A stretch of DNA of 64,000 nucleotides from NCBI GenBank assembly GCA_021613335.1, contig JAJTWR010000044.1, positions 2,748,001-2,812,000 of the forward strand, given 5' to 3'. The notes under the pieces were generated by a model. That model did no database searches. It was not told the DNA's origin and saw only the letters and a program-made list of their open reading frames with translations. Position numbers and translations under genes: made by a program. The stretch is from Whitmania pigra (lineage: Eukaryota > Annelida > Clitellata > Hirudinida > Haemopidae). Each line of letters starts with the position of its first letter. The stretch's first letter is position 1. Below, in pieces: positions 30,706 through 43,256 of this stretch.

Positions 30706-31613
30706 TTACAAGAAGCGCCTCTGACGCTATGCATATGGCTCTATATGAATGGAGTTACAACTACAATTGGTTCTCAAGTTTAAGAATAAGAGTAAGAATG
30801 CAAAGTTTGCAAGAGGTTATTAATGCGGATGAGCTTGTGATCCAAATTAGAATTAACATGAATCTCTGTGACTACATGGCAGGTAGATTTACAGAAAATG
30901 AAGTAAATCAATACCATTAATTAATATGATTATTAGAATTTTGCAATTGCAGAATAAATCAAAAGCAACTTGTCATCAAATTTGCAAAAAATAGTCATTT
31001 TTGCACTTAAGAGTGAACAAGGCTCAAGAATTTGCAAAGCTGATGGATATCGGAAGAACTTTTCTGGTATCTATTGTGGAATGGGGTGGTTATTTACTTT
31101 GATGAATGCATTGAGGACGAAGATAAGGAATCGATTAGAAGAAGACCATCCAGACATTCTGATATGCATCAAGGGTTATGATGCTGGAAGAGGCTCAATT
31201 GACTAGAATATATTCAAGGAATGTAAAGAAATTGTAAAAATATCTGCCATATTAATGTTTTAATCATAAATTATTTGTGACAAATATTTCTTGCCTCTTT
31301 GCTCAGGTCACCATTAACCTCAGTTAACTCATTTGTAATTAGACATACACAAATTTGTTTCTCGTTATCCCAATGGGACACCAAAACATTGATTGTCTGC
31401 TGATACCTCATCCATAATGCACACAAAATTTTTTCTAATTCTCAAATGATGAAATCTCTTTTGGGTGCATACATTATCTAAAAAATAAAAAGAAGCATTA
31501 GCCATGTCCCTTGATTTTTAAAATCTAATTAAAATTAATTAAAGCTATTTACATTTACATTCTTTATATTTGATTTAAATACTTTACTACTCTGGACAAA
31601 AATAATATTTTTA
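30706..31613. other. Intergenic, no gene seen
   Basis: Short open frames at 30702-30920 and 30970-31206 have no recognisable domains, splice context or homology and are not called. The rest is AT-rich. Confidence 0.4.
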
Positions 31614-33412
31614 TTAGTAGCCGTTTCTCCAGCCAAATCCTCCGCTGGGTCCAGTGGCCAATGTCCTCCCGCCAAGAGTTCTGGGTCCGTCCTTGTTTAT
31701 ATACATATTGAAGTTATTTCTCTTCTTCAAACTCGAACATTTACAAATTTCGTTTATGTTGGCAACATGGTTATCCTCTAATTCTAAATATCCATTTGCT
31801 TTTATCATCCTTAGAAGCAATTTCTTTCTTTTTTCTGCCAACCGTCTTTGCTCTCCTCTGAATTCTTTAGCTTTAATTTAGATATATTCAAAACTACTCA
31901 AAAACTGTCTCAAAACAATACAGGACCATTAATCTGCGAATTCGCCTAAGCTGCAGAAAATTCTTGGATCTCAATTTTTATTAATTCGCAGACAAAAATT
32001 GCCGTAAATCGGTTATAAATAAGTCGATCAATCCGCTTAAATTTTAAATCGCATTTTTTACAGAAATATTTTAGAAATACAGAAGTAATAAAATAAAATG
32101 AAGAAATAAGCATGTAATGAACTACATTGTTATTAAAAAATTACGTTTCAGTTGAAATGTTTAGTGACTAATCTTCTTAAGATCTAAATAAAACACGAAG
32201 CAACCCTTCCAATATCGCTTTATACGAAGGAAAACAACCAAGAAGAAGAAGAAGATCCAGTCCCAGAACCTCCAACTAGAACTTCTGATGACGCACTTAA
32301 AAGAGAGGAAGTTGCCGTAGAATACTGCGAGCATGTTGGGGACAAAGTAAAGACGTTGCAGTTGAAGTCTCTCATAAGAGATGCCAAGATGAGAGCTTCA
32401 AAGGCCAAAAAGCATGCTGATATCACTTCATATTTTTGTAGAAAATATAATACTTATTGAAAAAAATGTATTAAAATGTAAATTGTTAATGTAATAAAAG
32501 TGTTTATAATTTAAGTGTGATTTCGTTTACAAGTCAAATATGCATTATCAATAAAAAAAAAGTTGACCTCTGCTTAAGTGGTCGAACAGTTTGGACCCCG
32601 ATCAACGCTGCTTAATGGCCCTGTGCTATGCTATACTTCCCATACATTGATTTCCTGATTGTGCAGGTGGCAAATTGTTTTCATTCTTTTTTAATCTCGC
32701 GGATATCTTCAGCAATTTCAATCAGTTCTTTGTTCTTTGATTTTCTTTAAAGTCACTTAATGAAGATATGAAGGCCCATGCTTTCTAGCTGTCCTCGTTA
32801 GACTCCAAAGAACAATCGCACACCATTAATCCACGCGATAATCAGCTGTCACCATTCCCTAACATTGCCTCTTTCTTGCTTTTCGGTCCGGACATAATTA
32901 TGTATCGTCAAACTCTTCGTTGGAGCTAAGAATAGCAAACTTATGGGAAGAATTGTTTTACAAAATGTTTATTATTAAAAATACGGCTGAGAAACTAATC
33001 ATTTTCACCTTGCAATAATAATTTTATTTTAACCCTTTTTAATAAATTATAATTTAATAAAATATGATTAAATGGCAATCATTAACATTAAAATGAAATA
33101 AAACTCAACGGATTACCTGAAGTGACCAGACGAAGAGTTCCACCTGTCCTGTTTTCCTGGATGTGAAGGAACGAAATCCCGATATTTGAGTTTCCAGTTA
33201 CCAGATTTGAATGAGTCTTTGATGGATTGTCTTTTGTTTCTCAGCGAATGTTTGCTCGAAGTAACAGGAGGAGTGGTTTCTGTGATGGTGATTTTAACTT
33301 CTGCTGCTGCATCTTCATCAGAACATTCCAACCCAGAATCAGTGACCGCCAGAAGACGGGCCCTGGCTTCGGGATCAGGAACTTTTCCGTTGATTATCAT
33401 GGGTTCTTGCAT
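31614..33412 (-). CDS. Unrecognised basic protein, two exons
   Basis: Exons 33117-33412 and 31614-31857 join in phase 2 (donor AG|GTAATC, acceptor AATTCAG) into 179 aa. The N-terminal half has an acidic patch (SDEDAAAE) and a basic segment ending in KLKYRDFVPSHPGKQDRW. The C-terminal half is helical and basic (EKRKKLLLRMIKANGYLE) and ends in a glycine-rich tail (TLATGPSGGFGWRNGY). There is no signal peptide or membrane helix. I do not recognise the family. The intron holds a Tigger-like transposon. The frame is continuous and both ends look gene-like, but the acceptor is modest. Confidence 0.55.
31921..32623 (+). mobile_element. Tigger/pogo-like DNA transposon remnant
   Basis: Inverted ends: left CAGGACCATTAATCTGCG, right (inverted) CAGGGCCATTAAGCAGCG. 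Between them, plus-strand 32221-32460 encodes an acidic stretch and a basic C-terminus ending KKHADITSYF then a stop, similar to the end of Tigger/jerky transposases. Most of the transposase is missing. It lies in the intron of the 179-aa gene. Confidence 0.55.
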
Positions 33413-34439
33413 AGGAACGTAATATCATAACTGAATAATGAAACGAACATCTCTTCAATTACGTCATTCGGTCGTATTCAACGCATGAGTCAAAGTTGAG
33501 GCGTGCGTTGGAGTTTATTCGAGCAAGACGTCTGCTGCACACGACATGCTCAGCTGCTTCGGGACGTCAATGCTTCCTTGCTTCTAGACCAGGAAATAAA
33601 TATTGAACGCACTCGATATGGCTCGTGACGCCGAGCATTTTCATTGGCTCCATGATTTCATTACCAGTTCATTAGCGATTCATTATGTGGTCATTCCCAT
33701 TTCCAGGAAAATTATCCGACGTTTGAAAACATTGATCCATGCTGGTTTGTTATTGGATGATTTCCTTCTTTCATCAACTGCAGCACTTCTGTTGTTGTGG
33801 GGAAAGACATTCACATAAACATAAAATGATCTTGACTCAATGTTATCAGAAATACAAAATATTGCGGGTGTTTCAATTTTCAAAGCATGTTAAAATGATG
33901 TGGCCGTCTAGTAAATCGAATGTACCGCCTGGACTTCAAATGTTAAATGGTGAAATATTAATTGGTATTGTTGAATTTCTAGTATCCACACAGGTGTCAT
34001 CCGCAACCTTTTCTTCAAAGGCGGTCTAGAAAAACAATAATAGAATAACGATAATATAACATGCGCTTATTATATAAATATAATCACTAGCAATCAAATT
34101 ACTGTAACGTTTTATAGTAAAGATATCAAGATATAAAGTGCATCAATATGCTCTGCAAATCTCGTAACATGCCAAACATTCCTAATCTAGTTTCATCTGG
34201 CATTCTGGAGAAATATTTATATTTATTTCCAAAACTGGCTTGTCACCAAAGTCGTCAACCCAGCTTTTTTCAAACTTTTCCTTTTTATTCTAAACCTTTC
34301 AGGCATTGTACTGGGTTCAAGAATTCAAACTTGGAAAAATCAATAAAGGGGATGGGTTAAGGAGCTAGACATTAATGGTTGTCCGTGCATAAGACTAAGG
34401 ATTCAGTTGGAAATGCCAAAACTGAAAACCCAAATGTGA
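33413..34439. other. Intergenic, no gene seen
   Basis: Upstream region of the minus-strand 179-aa gene. Open frames at 33603-33818, 33739-34029 and 34148-34360 have no recognisable features. The promoter of the 179-aa gene should be near 33420-33600, where the sequence is less AT-rich. Confidence 0.4.
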
Positions 34440-35036
34440 AGAGTATGTATCCATATTTTTTATTTATTTGCACTTATTCGAATAGGCAACCATACAGGCA
34501 AAAATACATAAATTCAAAGACAAAAGCTAAATATGCAGAATAAAGGGAATAACATAAAAAACCTAACATAACGTAACAATTATTTATAGTGGTCAAGAAG
34601 ACCTGGATATGTGTAATAACCACTCTTTTTAGTTCTAATAACCAAATTTACTTAAGTAAATCTTAAATGTATCCAGCATGTTTGCATGGATTGTTTCCTT
34701 ATCTAGTTTATTCCATAAGGAAAACCCTTGCGCTGAAATAATTATTTTTTAAGTTTCTCGAAGCCTTCCTATATAATTTACAAAAGGGGCCCTCTAGTAG
34801 AAGCACTTTTTGTGGCTTCGAAGAACTGCTCAGGCAAACGGCCTTCACTTCCCGATAAGATTTTGAATGCCTCGATGAGTTCCCATCTATTTCTTCTATT
34901 TTCCAGATCAGTTAATTTACATCTACTTAATCTTTCCTCGTAACTCAGCTTTCCAAAACCTTCTATCATTCTGGTTGCCCTTCTTTGTACTCTTTCCAAC
35001 ATTCCTACATCTATTCTTAAATAAGGGTTCCACACT
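34440..35036 (-). mobile_element. LINE fragment (reverse transcriptase C-terminus)
   Basis: On the minus strand, 35035-34778 encodes WNPYLRIDVGMLERVQRRAT and SYEERLSRCKLTDLENRRNR, the thumb/C-terminal region of RTE/CR1-like reverse transcriptases. After a frameshift the conserved ending continues (SLWNKLDKE, DTFKIYLSKFGY) to about 34620, followed by a 3' part with AAATAAATAAA. It is 5'-truncated and broken by stops. Confidence 0.8.
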
Positions 35037-35400
35037 AATAGAATCAGTTTTAGTACGTCGCTTCCATGACAACAAACACTCGGATCAAGCTATTTTTCAA
35101 ATTTACAATTAAATAAAAATGCAAAAAATGTTTAATAGTTTAACATTTTTCACAATAAACGATAGAAAAGCAACTAAAATGTTATTCTGCAGATATAGTG
35201 GAATTACTTGTCAACCATAATTTAAATATAAATTATATGTTAAATGTTAAATTTTTATTGTTTTTATATACAAGCCACATACACATTTATAGATTTGAAA
35301 ATATATTTTACGTTCTTTGTTTTATTGCTCTGATCTACGGTGTTTGCGTTTCGACGTCGCGATCTTAGAGGCTTTTATCTTATCCGAACTAACATAAAAT

Positions 35401-37607
35401 ATGGGACGTTCACGTAGCAGATCAAGGTCTGTAAGTAAAAGAAATCGAAATAAGCATAAAAAGTTGCGAACGAGGTCACCTACGCCCGATAGTGGATCCC
35501 ACCGTCGAAGCCGACATCGTAAATATGACGAAAGCAGATCATCACGAGATAAAAGGTTTGAAAACCGAACTTATAGTTTATGTAGTTGGTTAATCAATTT
35601 TCAGAATACGGATTACTTTTGGATCTTAAAACCGTAAAGATGTGCCAATGAATCACTAATGTCTGATATACCAGGTTTTAGATGATGGCTGTTGATCGTG
35701 GGAGTCAACATGCGGGATCATTCTCTGTCGTAAATCATTATTTTGCAATAATTGTGTAAACTGGACACTGCGTTGACGTAAACAATCTTTTTTGGCAATT
35801 TCTTGCTTTGTTAGAAAGTGCTTAGAACAAAGGTCAAATATGTTGCACAAATTTCTGAGAATGATTTGAAAACAAATTTTTTTATGGTGATAGCTTGTTG
35901 AAGGAAGTGAAATTTTTGTGGTCATAGGACCACAACATTTATTATTCCAGCTAAGTTTTTTACCTTTCTCTTGTTTGTTGATCTTTTGGACTCCAAATCT
36001 TAAAAGCTGGTTCAAAATGGATCCTAAATTTTGTATATACAAATACTGTGACTTGAAGAGAATCTATTTGTTTATAAGTTAAAAGCAAAATTGACCATCA
36101 CAACTCACTACCTGATTGTCAATGAAAGCAATTGTGGGATCATAGTTGATGAAAAAGCCTAGTTTTTAAAACAGGTTGAGTTACAGATCAATTGTGACTT
36201 CCAGAGGAGAGCAGGGAGTCATAAGAGCATGTTTGTTTGAAACCCAACATTCTGTCATCTTCATAACTCAATTAATTATTATTGTAGAAAATACAAAGCC
36301 ATAACTGTAAGCAGCAGTAGCGACACGGACAGCGATACGAATATCAATTTGAGGATCGAGGAGGCTCGGAAACGAGACGAGGAAAGGAAATGGTTGGAAT
36401 CAGAAAAGCAAAGACTGAGGTGATTGTTTTTTCTTTAAAAACCGAAAGTTTACATTGGCTTATTGAATAACAATGTTGCCTCGAACTAATTTCGGTGCAG
36501 TCGGCAAAAGGAAATGGAAGAAAAGTACATAGAGGATGAAGTGGCACGAAGGGTGGAAGAACTGGTGGCAAAGCGTGTCGAGGAAGAACTGATGAGGAGG
36601 AAGGACGAGATCGATCGAGAGGTGCTGAGGAGGGTGGAGGAGGCAAAAGTTCAACTGGAGAAGCAGATGCTCGAGGAATTTGAAAGGCAGAGGCAAGAAG
36701 AAATTGAATCTCAACGTCAAAAAGAGGTAAAGTTCATCTCTCTTTTGACTTACATTTACATATCCAGTTGTCTTGATTTACTGATAACGATTTGCTTTCA
36801 GGTTTTAAAATGTAGAACACTTTTAACAAACGCAATGAATTTAATTCTCAATAAAATTGTCAAATCAGGCTTTGTGTCACATTTCAGCAAACGACATAAG
36901 AATTTGACAATTTATGCTCGATATGTTTAATAAGCAGGCCCCGTTGATTCTTAACTGAATAAATTTAATTTTTATACTTGATTAGGTGATAAAGTTGCCA
37001 GAAAGTTTTTATATTGCAGTTTTATCTCACTGAAATGGTTTAAGGAAGATGGTTGAGCAAGTATTCCTTGGAAGTGCTTCTTAAATATTCACTGATGAGT
37101 GGCTGAGTAAATGCTCTCCAGTTTGTCATGACAGAATGCTTGCTGCTGTTTTGCTTTATTTTGTCTTCGGTCGTTGCTCCTTTCTGCTTCGACTGGAGTG
37201 CCGCTACTCAGGATTGCTATAAACAACTTTGTTCATCTTGTCGTGTTAACAATGTGCTTCTTTATCAACATTCTTTTCAAATGCATTTATAGGAGGAAGA
37301 AAGGCGAAAACGAGAAGAATTAGAAAGGATTATGGAGGAAAATAACAGAAAAATCCAGGAAGCTCAACGAAAACTGGTGAGTGTTTTTTTTTTTTTTGCA
37401 CAATTGATCGATTCTGTATTTGACGTCGGATTTGCATTTAAGGCCGAGGATCAGTTGAAGCTGGTCGAGGACCAGAGGAAAATCATTGAGGAACGACAGA
37501 GGATAGAAGACAGCGAGAGGAGACGTGCCAAACAGGAGCAAGACATTGTATTAAATAAGAAAAACGCTCGACCGAAACTCTCCTTCTCGCTCGGGAAGGC
37601 GACGTGA
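35401..37607 (+). CDS. ARGLU1: ARGLU1 (arginine and glutamate rich 1)
   Basis: Five exons (35401-35555, 36288-36419, 36501-36726, 37293-37376, 37443-37607), phases 2, 2, 0 and 0, give 253 aa (human protein 273). The N-terminus is an RS-rich region ([10 protein letters not shown]). The rest is a long charged helix with signature blocks [30 protein letters not shown] and [19 protein letters not shown], and the invariant ending [15 protein letters not shown]1 is a nuclear protein that binds splicing factors and Mediator, and in vertebrates it also coactivates nuclear receptors. The exon before the coiled region is short and carries an [10 protein letters not shown] patch not seen in vertebrates. 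An AATAAA lies at 37780. Confidence 0.96.
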
Positions 37608-37779
37608 TGTTTGTTAAGATATTGTTTATAGGCTCCTGTTTTTAGATTTTGGCTCTTTTGCTATGTGGGGGATGCATCGAGAAGTTGTTCTCTGTGCTGT
37701 CCATTTTGCATGGCTGGAAGAGCCGATGTCGCTATTTAAAGATGGTTTGCTCTTTTTGATGTATTTTTGTTAGCATTTA

Positions 37780-37785
37780 AATAAA
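37780..37785 (+). promoter_or_regulatory. Polyadenylation signal of ARGLU1
   Basis: AATAAA 173 bp after the ARGLU1 stop codon; a likely 3' end signal. Confidence 0.55.
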
Positions 37786-38703
37786 ATCAACTACCTGATT
37801 TATGCACAATATTTTCTTTTTTTAATTTGCATATTTGGAATATGGTTTTGGATGTGGATGCAAATGTGTTTTTTTGACTTCAAATTAGATTACAACTTCA
37901 AGGCATAGGAGCACGAAGAATGAATTTCAATTAAGTGACTGTAATTAGAAGTCTTCACATTCCTTGTGAAAATGTCTTTTTTTTTAAACATTCTGGTCAG
38001 GGATGGAAAAAATGTTTTATATCTGAAAGAAAGATGGTTGCTTTACATTGATGTCGTGTGGACTTTTTGAAGTCCATTTTAAATGAAGACATTTTTCACC
38101 ATTTACTTTCTCAGTTTGTTTTCAATTCATCAGCTCCTGTAAGACCCACCTGTGAATTGATAATTTTGAATATGATCAAAAGTTAGGGCATTTTGTGTCC
38201 AGATAGTTTTTGGAGACCATCAAAATTAGCTGGTGACCAATGGGTTTTTTGTCGCCTGTGCCTCCAGAGTTTGAAGCTTTATAAGTGGAGAATTGATGCA
38301 TTCAAATGTCATGAATTCAATCCTTGGGTCGTGCAGTAATCAAGTGAAACAACATTAGTGCTTCCTAAAGCTTGTAAATTTCTTTTTGGGAAGGTTGCGA
38401 AATGTGGCTGGGATTGTTTGAAATTTATCAAGATATTTTGGTTTTATGGATGGAATTCCAAGCAGAATTTTTTCAGACAGTATGATGTGGTGGGACATTC
38501 TTTCTTCTTTTTTTTTTGAAATACCAATTCGAAGTCAAATAAGTCATTGTAAAATCCTTTTACCGAACTAACAGCAAATGTAAAAACTAATATGCAAGCA
38601 TATTAACAATCAATTACACAAACCAAAATAAAAAGATTTGCTGAAAAATGGAACTTTCGAAGAGGTTTAATCACTGAGGTTTTTCAAAGCATGTACATTA
38701 TAC
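37786..38703. other. Intergenic, no gene seen
   Basis: Downstream of ARGLU1. AT-rich with T-runs; no exon or clear repeat found. Confidence 0.4.
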
Positions 38704-39180
38704 AGTGCGGTGCAAAAACTTGACCCAGTTAAGTGTCTTGATAACTTTTTATGTACAAAATTTTATTCAAAATTTTTTGGACTCACAAATATTTCATGCA
38801 ATTTTCGTGAAAAACTGGAACTACCCAAATTACATATAGGAACAAGAAACAAACATACATTTTCATATTTATTACAATCCAACCATTAAATTATTATTTA
38901 TATGAAAGTCAATAATACATCTTTTTTAATAAATCCAAGAAAGGTTTCAAGCTCTTTTCATCCAGTTCTTTCCAGGCCTTATTCTGCTGAAAAACCCCTA
39001 AATCATCTCCAAATTTGTCATACAGCAGAAAGAGATACTGGTCCTGTGTTTCAACACATTTTTGTGAGTTTTGCTTCACCTCCGCGAAGACGAATTTAGC
39101 TGAACCACGAGAGGAAATAGCAGCCCAGAACCACCTCCGAAATTCCGTCTCCAGATTTCGTCTGCTTTTCTTCCGCAATT
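38704..39180 (-). mobile_element. Tc1/mariner-like relic, copy 1
   Basis: The left end CAGTGCGGTGCAAAAACTTG is a Tc1-type terminus. Minus-strand 39178-38909 contains FWAAISSRGSAKFVFAE and the C-terminal AWKELDEKSLKPFLDLLKK, both typical of Tc1-like transposases. The catalytic segment between them is deleted. The second end was not identified. Confidence 0.7.
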
Positions 39181-39230
39181 AATCATAGACTTTGCAAAAA
39201 ATTAAAAGATTTCGAACTCCAAAGTGTAGC

Positions 39231-39521
39231 TTATGCATTCAGAATTGAAAAATTATAATAAAGTATTATGACTTCTTTGTTTTGTAGACCTGATGTTGAT
39301 TGAAAGGTCCCAAACCGACTTGCAAATAGTATAATCTCAATCGATTTGTCATTAAATCTTTCTTCAACATCTTTAATGATACTTTCACAATACCTCTTCA
39401 TACCTGTTAAGATACTTTTTGTACTTTCATTTTCAATCAAGTTGGCTTCCGTTTTTATCTCAACTAATTTTGCATTTAACAAATTTTTTGTAACTATCGT
39501 TATTTTCAGATTACTTTGCAA
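39231..39521 (-). pseudogene. Possible hAT-type transposase fragment
   Basis: The frame contains YCESIIKDVEERFNDKSIEI, which resembles the region before the dimerisation domain in hAT transposases. Flanking sequence gives no ends. It may be a decayed fragment or chance. Confidence 0.3.
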
Positions 39522-41702
39522 TATCTCTCAAATAGTGCAATTTCTTTGTAGTAATTAATGTAGTCAAAGTTAAATCTTTTTTCCTGCTAAGGAAAGAAAG
39601 TGCAAAATTTCATTCATGGCTTGGCAGGTGATTATGAAACTTTCATTTCTGATTTCAATAAAATACTTTTTCGTATCGCTGACATACCAAAATAAAAAAA
39701 GTATATTTTAAATATTTGAAGTTGATTTTATTTTCGGGGGCGGTGGCTTTGCTCCAGAGGAGGAACCTCATGAAATATGCCTGAAAGAAACCCTAATTCC
39801 AAGATGAATTCAGTTTTCCGATCCTGCTCTGACGCCTCAGTATATACCCCTAATGCAAATATCTATAGAATGTGCGTGTTATGTAGGTCAAAATACTTTA
39901 GTCACATTAGATAATTATTAATTAGATAATTAGTGTAGGCCTCTGCGGTGGTTTTGATGTCTTAATAAATAAAAGTTGTTAAATGCTGTTGTCTCTAAGA
40001 TAGCCTACGCCGCTTCTGTAGCATTGGGAAGGCTTGACATTTTAAGCTACTTGCCACTGGATTCTGATTCGTGTTCGAACTTTTCTAAGTCCGAGGATTA
40101 AAAGTCCCATCAAATGTTCCTTGTTCTTCTGTGCAGTACGGAGAGCATTTCATGCATTGGGTCCTGTTTAAACAATGTGTATATAATTAACACATGCTGA
40201 TGTGTTTTTAGATCCAGTTCTCTTGCGTGTTCCGATTGATTACTGTAAGTGTCATTGAAATAACAGCGAAGGCTTTTTGTTCTCAGGGGCTCTTAGCTGA
40301 AGTCATCACCGTCGCATGCAGGAGCACATGCCGGTAATTGATTGATTCTTAATCATTAATTGATTGATTAATTGATTATTCATAATCATAAAGTGGCAGA
40401 AACAACATTATTTCGTGTAGAAAATATTTACAAATTTAACATATTTAGTCAGTTGTCCTTCTACATTTTTTTTAGAATTTCCTAACCCCAAATCAATTAA
40501 TTTGAAGTTTAATCAAACCTATTGACTGCGCCCAAGAAACTTATGAATTATTAATCGACTGTCAGGGCGCTGCAAGTAGCCTCGGTTATTTGAGCTAGTG
40601 CGCACTCATGGGAAAATAATTAGGGCTGTAGCAGCGCGGATTCGAACAGTCTTACTCATCTAGCCACGAACGATAACAAAACGTTTCGGTTTTTTAAGCT
40701 AGATGACCAAATCATCCTTGTTATGGAACGGACTTTAATTAAATAAATAAACAAGAGCTAGTTTGATTTACTTACTATTATTTACTTATTGAAATTAAAT
40801 TTATAATCATTGTAATCCTTATATTTATGTGGATTTTGTAAAAATAATTACAATAATATTCTTCCATTCTTCAAAATTAATCACTCGTGACAAGTTCACA
40901 ATCTAGGTCGAAGAATTAAAAAAAATAAGATAACGGCTTTATGAGCCAATTAAATTTGCGATTGAGCGATAATCTACTTGTTCGCTACTGATATTTGCTT
41001 TCAGCTTCAAGACCACCGCAACTGCTTTGAGATCTTTCATTAAAGAATAAAACATTGAAAAAGCATTGAATCCTGAACATTTGGATTATGACCACAGTTT
41101 GTAAAAGTCAGGGTTTTCACCGAATTTGTTTGATCGGGATTAAAAACTTTACAACACGACCTCACTGTTAACAAATTCTGCAACGCTGATTAAGTCCCCT
41201 TTTTTTCATTTTGGAATTCTTTTAAGTTAACTTATATTACAATTTACTGTGACAAGCTAGTTATCAGTAACATTGATCATTAAAGCAATCTCCGATACGT
41301 TTATCTTTCAGCGCCAAAAATCACTCATGATTTGTTCAATTGTTGGTTCTTAGTTCTCCCGTTAGTTTACGTTTTGGCCGTTGGCGGTAACAATACGAAT
41401 CATTGACTAATCTTATCGTCTTCCTTCAGCTTATAAAATGACCTTCCAAAATAATTTACCCGAGCGATAACAAGATAGCATTCTTTGGCTGTGCTTGGAT
41501 AGTGCACTATGACCCAGAACTATTTCTAATTGAATTTCTGATTAATTGTCGAACGCTGTCTTCGAGCAGTTTTGTTTGAAGTATTTCATCTAATTAGTTG
41601 TTTTAATTAATGTGAGTTTCATGAAATTGATTTACAAGTTTAGTACTTTTAGTCTGATACACCAGTTATATTTCTAGACAGAAATTCATCGCTGCACAAT
41701 TT
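39522..41702. other. Intergenic, no gene seen
   Basis: AT-rich. A B-box-like GATTCGAACA near 40639 suggests a decayed tRNA-type SINE, but the head and tail are not clear. The short TTGATTGATTAATTGATTATT run at 40335-40380 is simple sequence. Confidence 0.4.
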
Positions 41703-42841
41703 GGTTCCCTGACTCAAATGGCGATAGCTCACATGGCAGTTGCGCACCTAGACTATTGCGCAAACGACATTTACGTACAATCAAATTTTTTCTAAATATC
41801 TTTAAACTTCCTGGGTTTAGGGGTTCAAACTTCCCTTGAAATAATTAGAAATGAATAAACTAAATGTAAATCCTCAAACAAATTTATAACAAACATTGAT
41901 ATAGGACAAATAAATGATTAAATACAATTAATTAATTAGGCCTTTTATTATGTCGTTCAAGTTGCTGGATTGTGCGTCTTACCTCGATTCTACTCGTTGT
42001 CTTGACAGTATTGGACGATACATCACCGGCAGGGACACCCGTCTGATCAGCTCAAAGAAGGGGTCTCCTCTCTGAGGATTCCTGCCGGAGCTCGTAAAGA
42101 GTTTCAGTTATCATTACTATCAACTATTGTTTTTTTTTTAAGTAACAAATAACGTGAACGTTTAAAATAATATATTTGAACCAGACCCCTACGAGAAGGG
42201 AGTGCAGCCGGTGCGCCGCACCGGGGCCTAGAAAAGTTTGGGAGGCCCATGAACATTAGAGCTCAAAAATGAAATGGGCAATTCCGCATGAAATTCATAT
42301 TGTTTGATGCTGAAAGGGAAGAAAGTGAAATTTCACCTCAACCTCTTCCGTGGAGACCCATCTAATTTTTCCAAATCAAAAGTCTTTTTTATGTGTGTAT
42401 AATAATTTTAGAGAGCTGAGATGAAAGTTAACAAATTTTTATTTTTGTCTTTATGTTTTATTAAGCTTGAGCAACTTCATATCATTCTGTTATTTTATGC
42501 CTTTGGCTTTCCAACTGAATCATCTAGATATGACTATTGATGGAAAGTGGGCCCAGAAAAAGTCTTTAACCGGCACTTGTGTTTCTCTCGGCGGCCATGA
42601 TTTGAATCCACCCGAAAACAATTTCTGATTAAGGCCCTGTGCACTAAGGAGAACATTAAAATAGATTTATTTTTTCTTATATCTTATGCTTAATTGTTCA
42701 CATAAGAAATGATATTTGAAACGAATTCAAAAACATTTCAATTAAACGTCAAAAATTTTTGTCGTTTGCGCAATAATCTATGTGAGCAACAGTCTATATG
42801 CGAAACTGCCATGTGAGCTATCGCCATTTGAGCAACAGTCC
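41703..42841. mobile_element. Long member of MITE family 1 (about 1.14 kb)
   Basis: The left end (GGTTCCCTGACTCAAATGGC ... CTATTGCGCAAACGAC) and the right end (GTCGTTTGCGCAATAATCTA ... GCCATTTGAGCAACAGTC) are inverted copies of ~65-80 bp. The ~1 kb interior has no transposase-like frame. It includes a GC-rich patch at 42181-42245 that looks like an end of another transposon. It could be a larger non-autonomous parent or a MITE split by a later insertion. Confidence 0.7.
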
Positions 42842-43256
42842 GTTACCGCACAATTTATGTGGTTCGCAGATGCGGGTCGGAAAGCAATATATTTATTCTT
42901 TATCTGCATAATCAATTGAGAAGTGCGGAGTAATATTTGGATTTGAAATTTCAAAAGCTAATTGATATTAATGAAGCTCCATTCATCACTGTCGTGTTTT
43001 AACTTTATTCAAGGTCAAATAGATTGAAAGCCATTAATTTTTAGTATGAAACATATAATTACAAATCAAATTTGTTAGCAGGATTATTCTGCATAAGTTA
43101 ATGAACTCTTATTTATGAGCAGTGACCATCAATTGACTCATTTGCATACAAATGGTGTATTTATAGAGATGACGTAGCGCGAAGGCTTTCGCAAAGTAAA
43201 CAAGAGGCATTCTTCACCATTATTTCTAACAGCGCGAATCGTTGTGAGTTTTAATT

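Noticed and set aside
40560..40690. tRNA gene or SINE near a GATTCGAACA B-box
   Set aside because: No matching A-box at the right distance, no acceptor-stem pairing and no clear tail; at best a decayed fragment.
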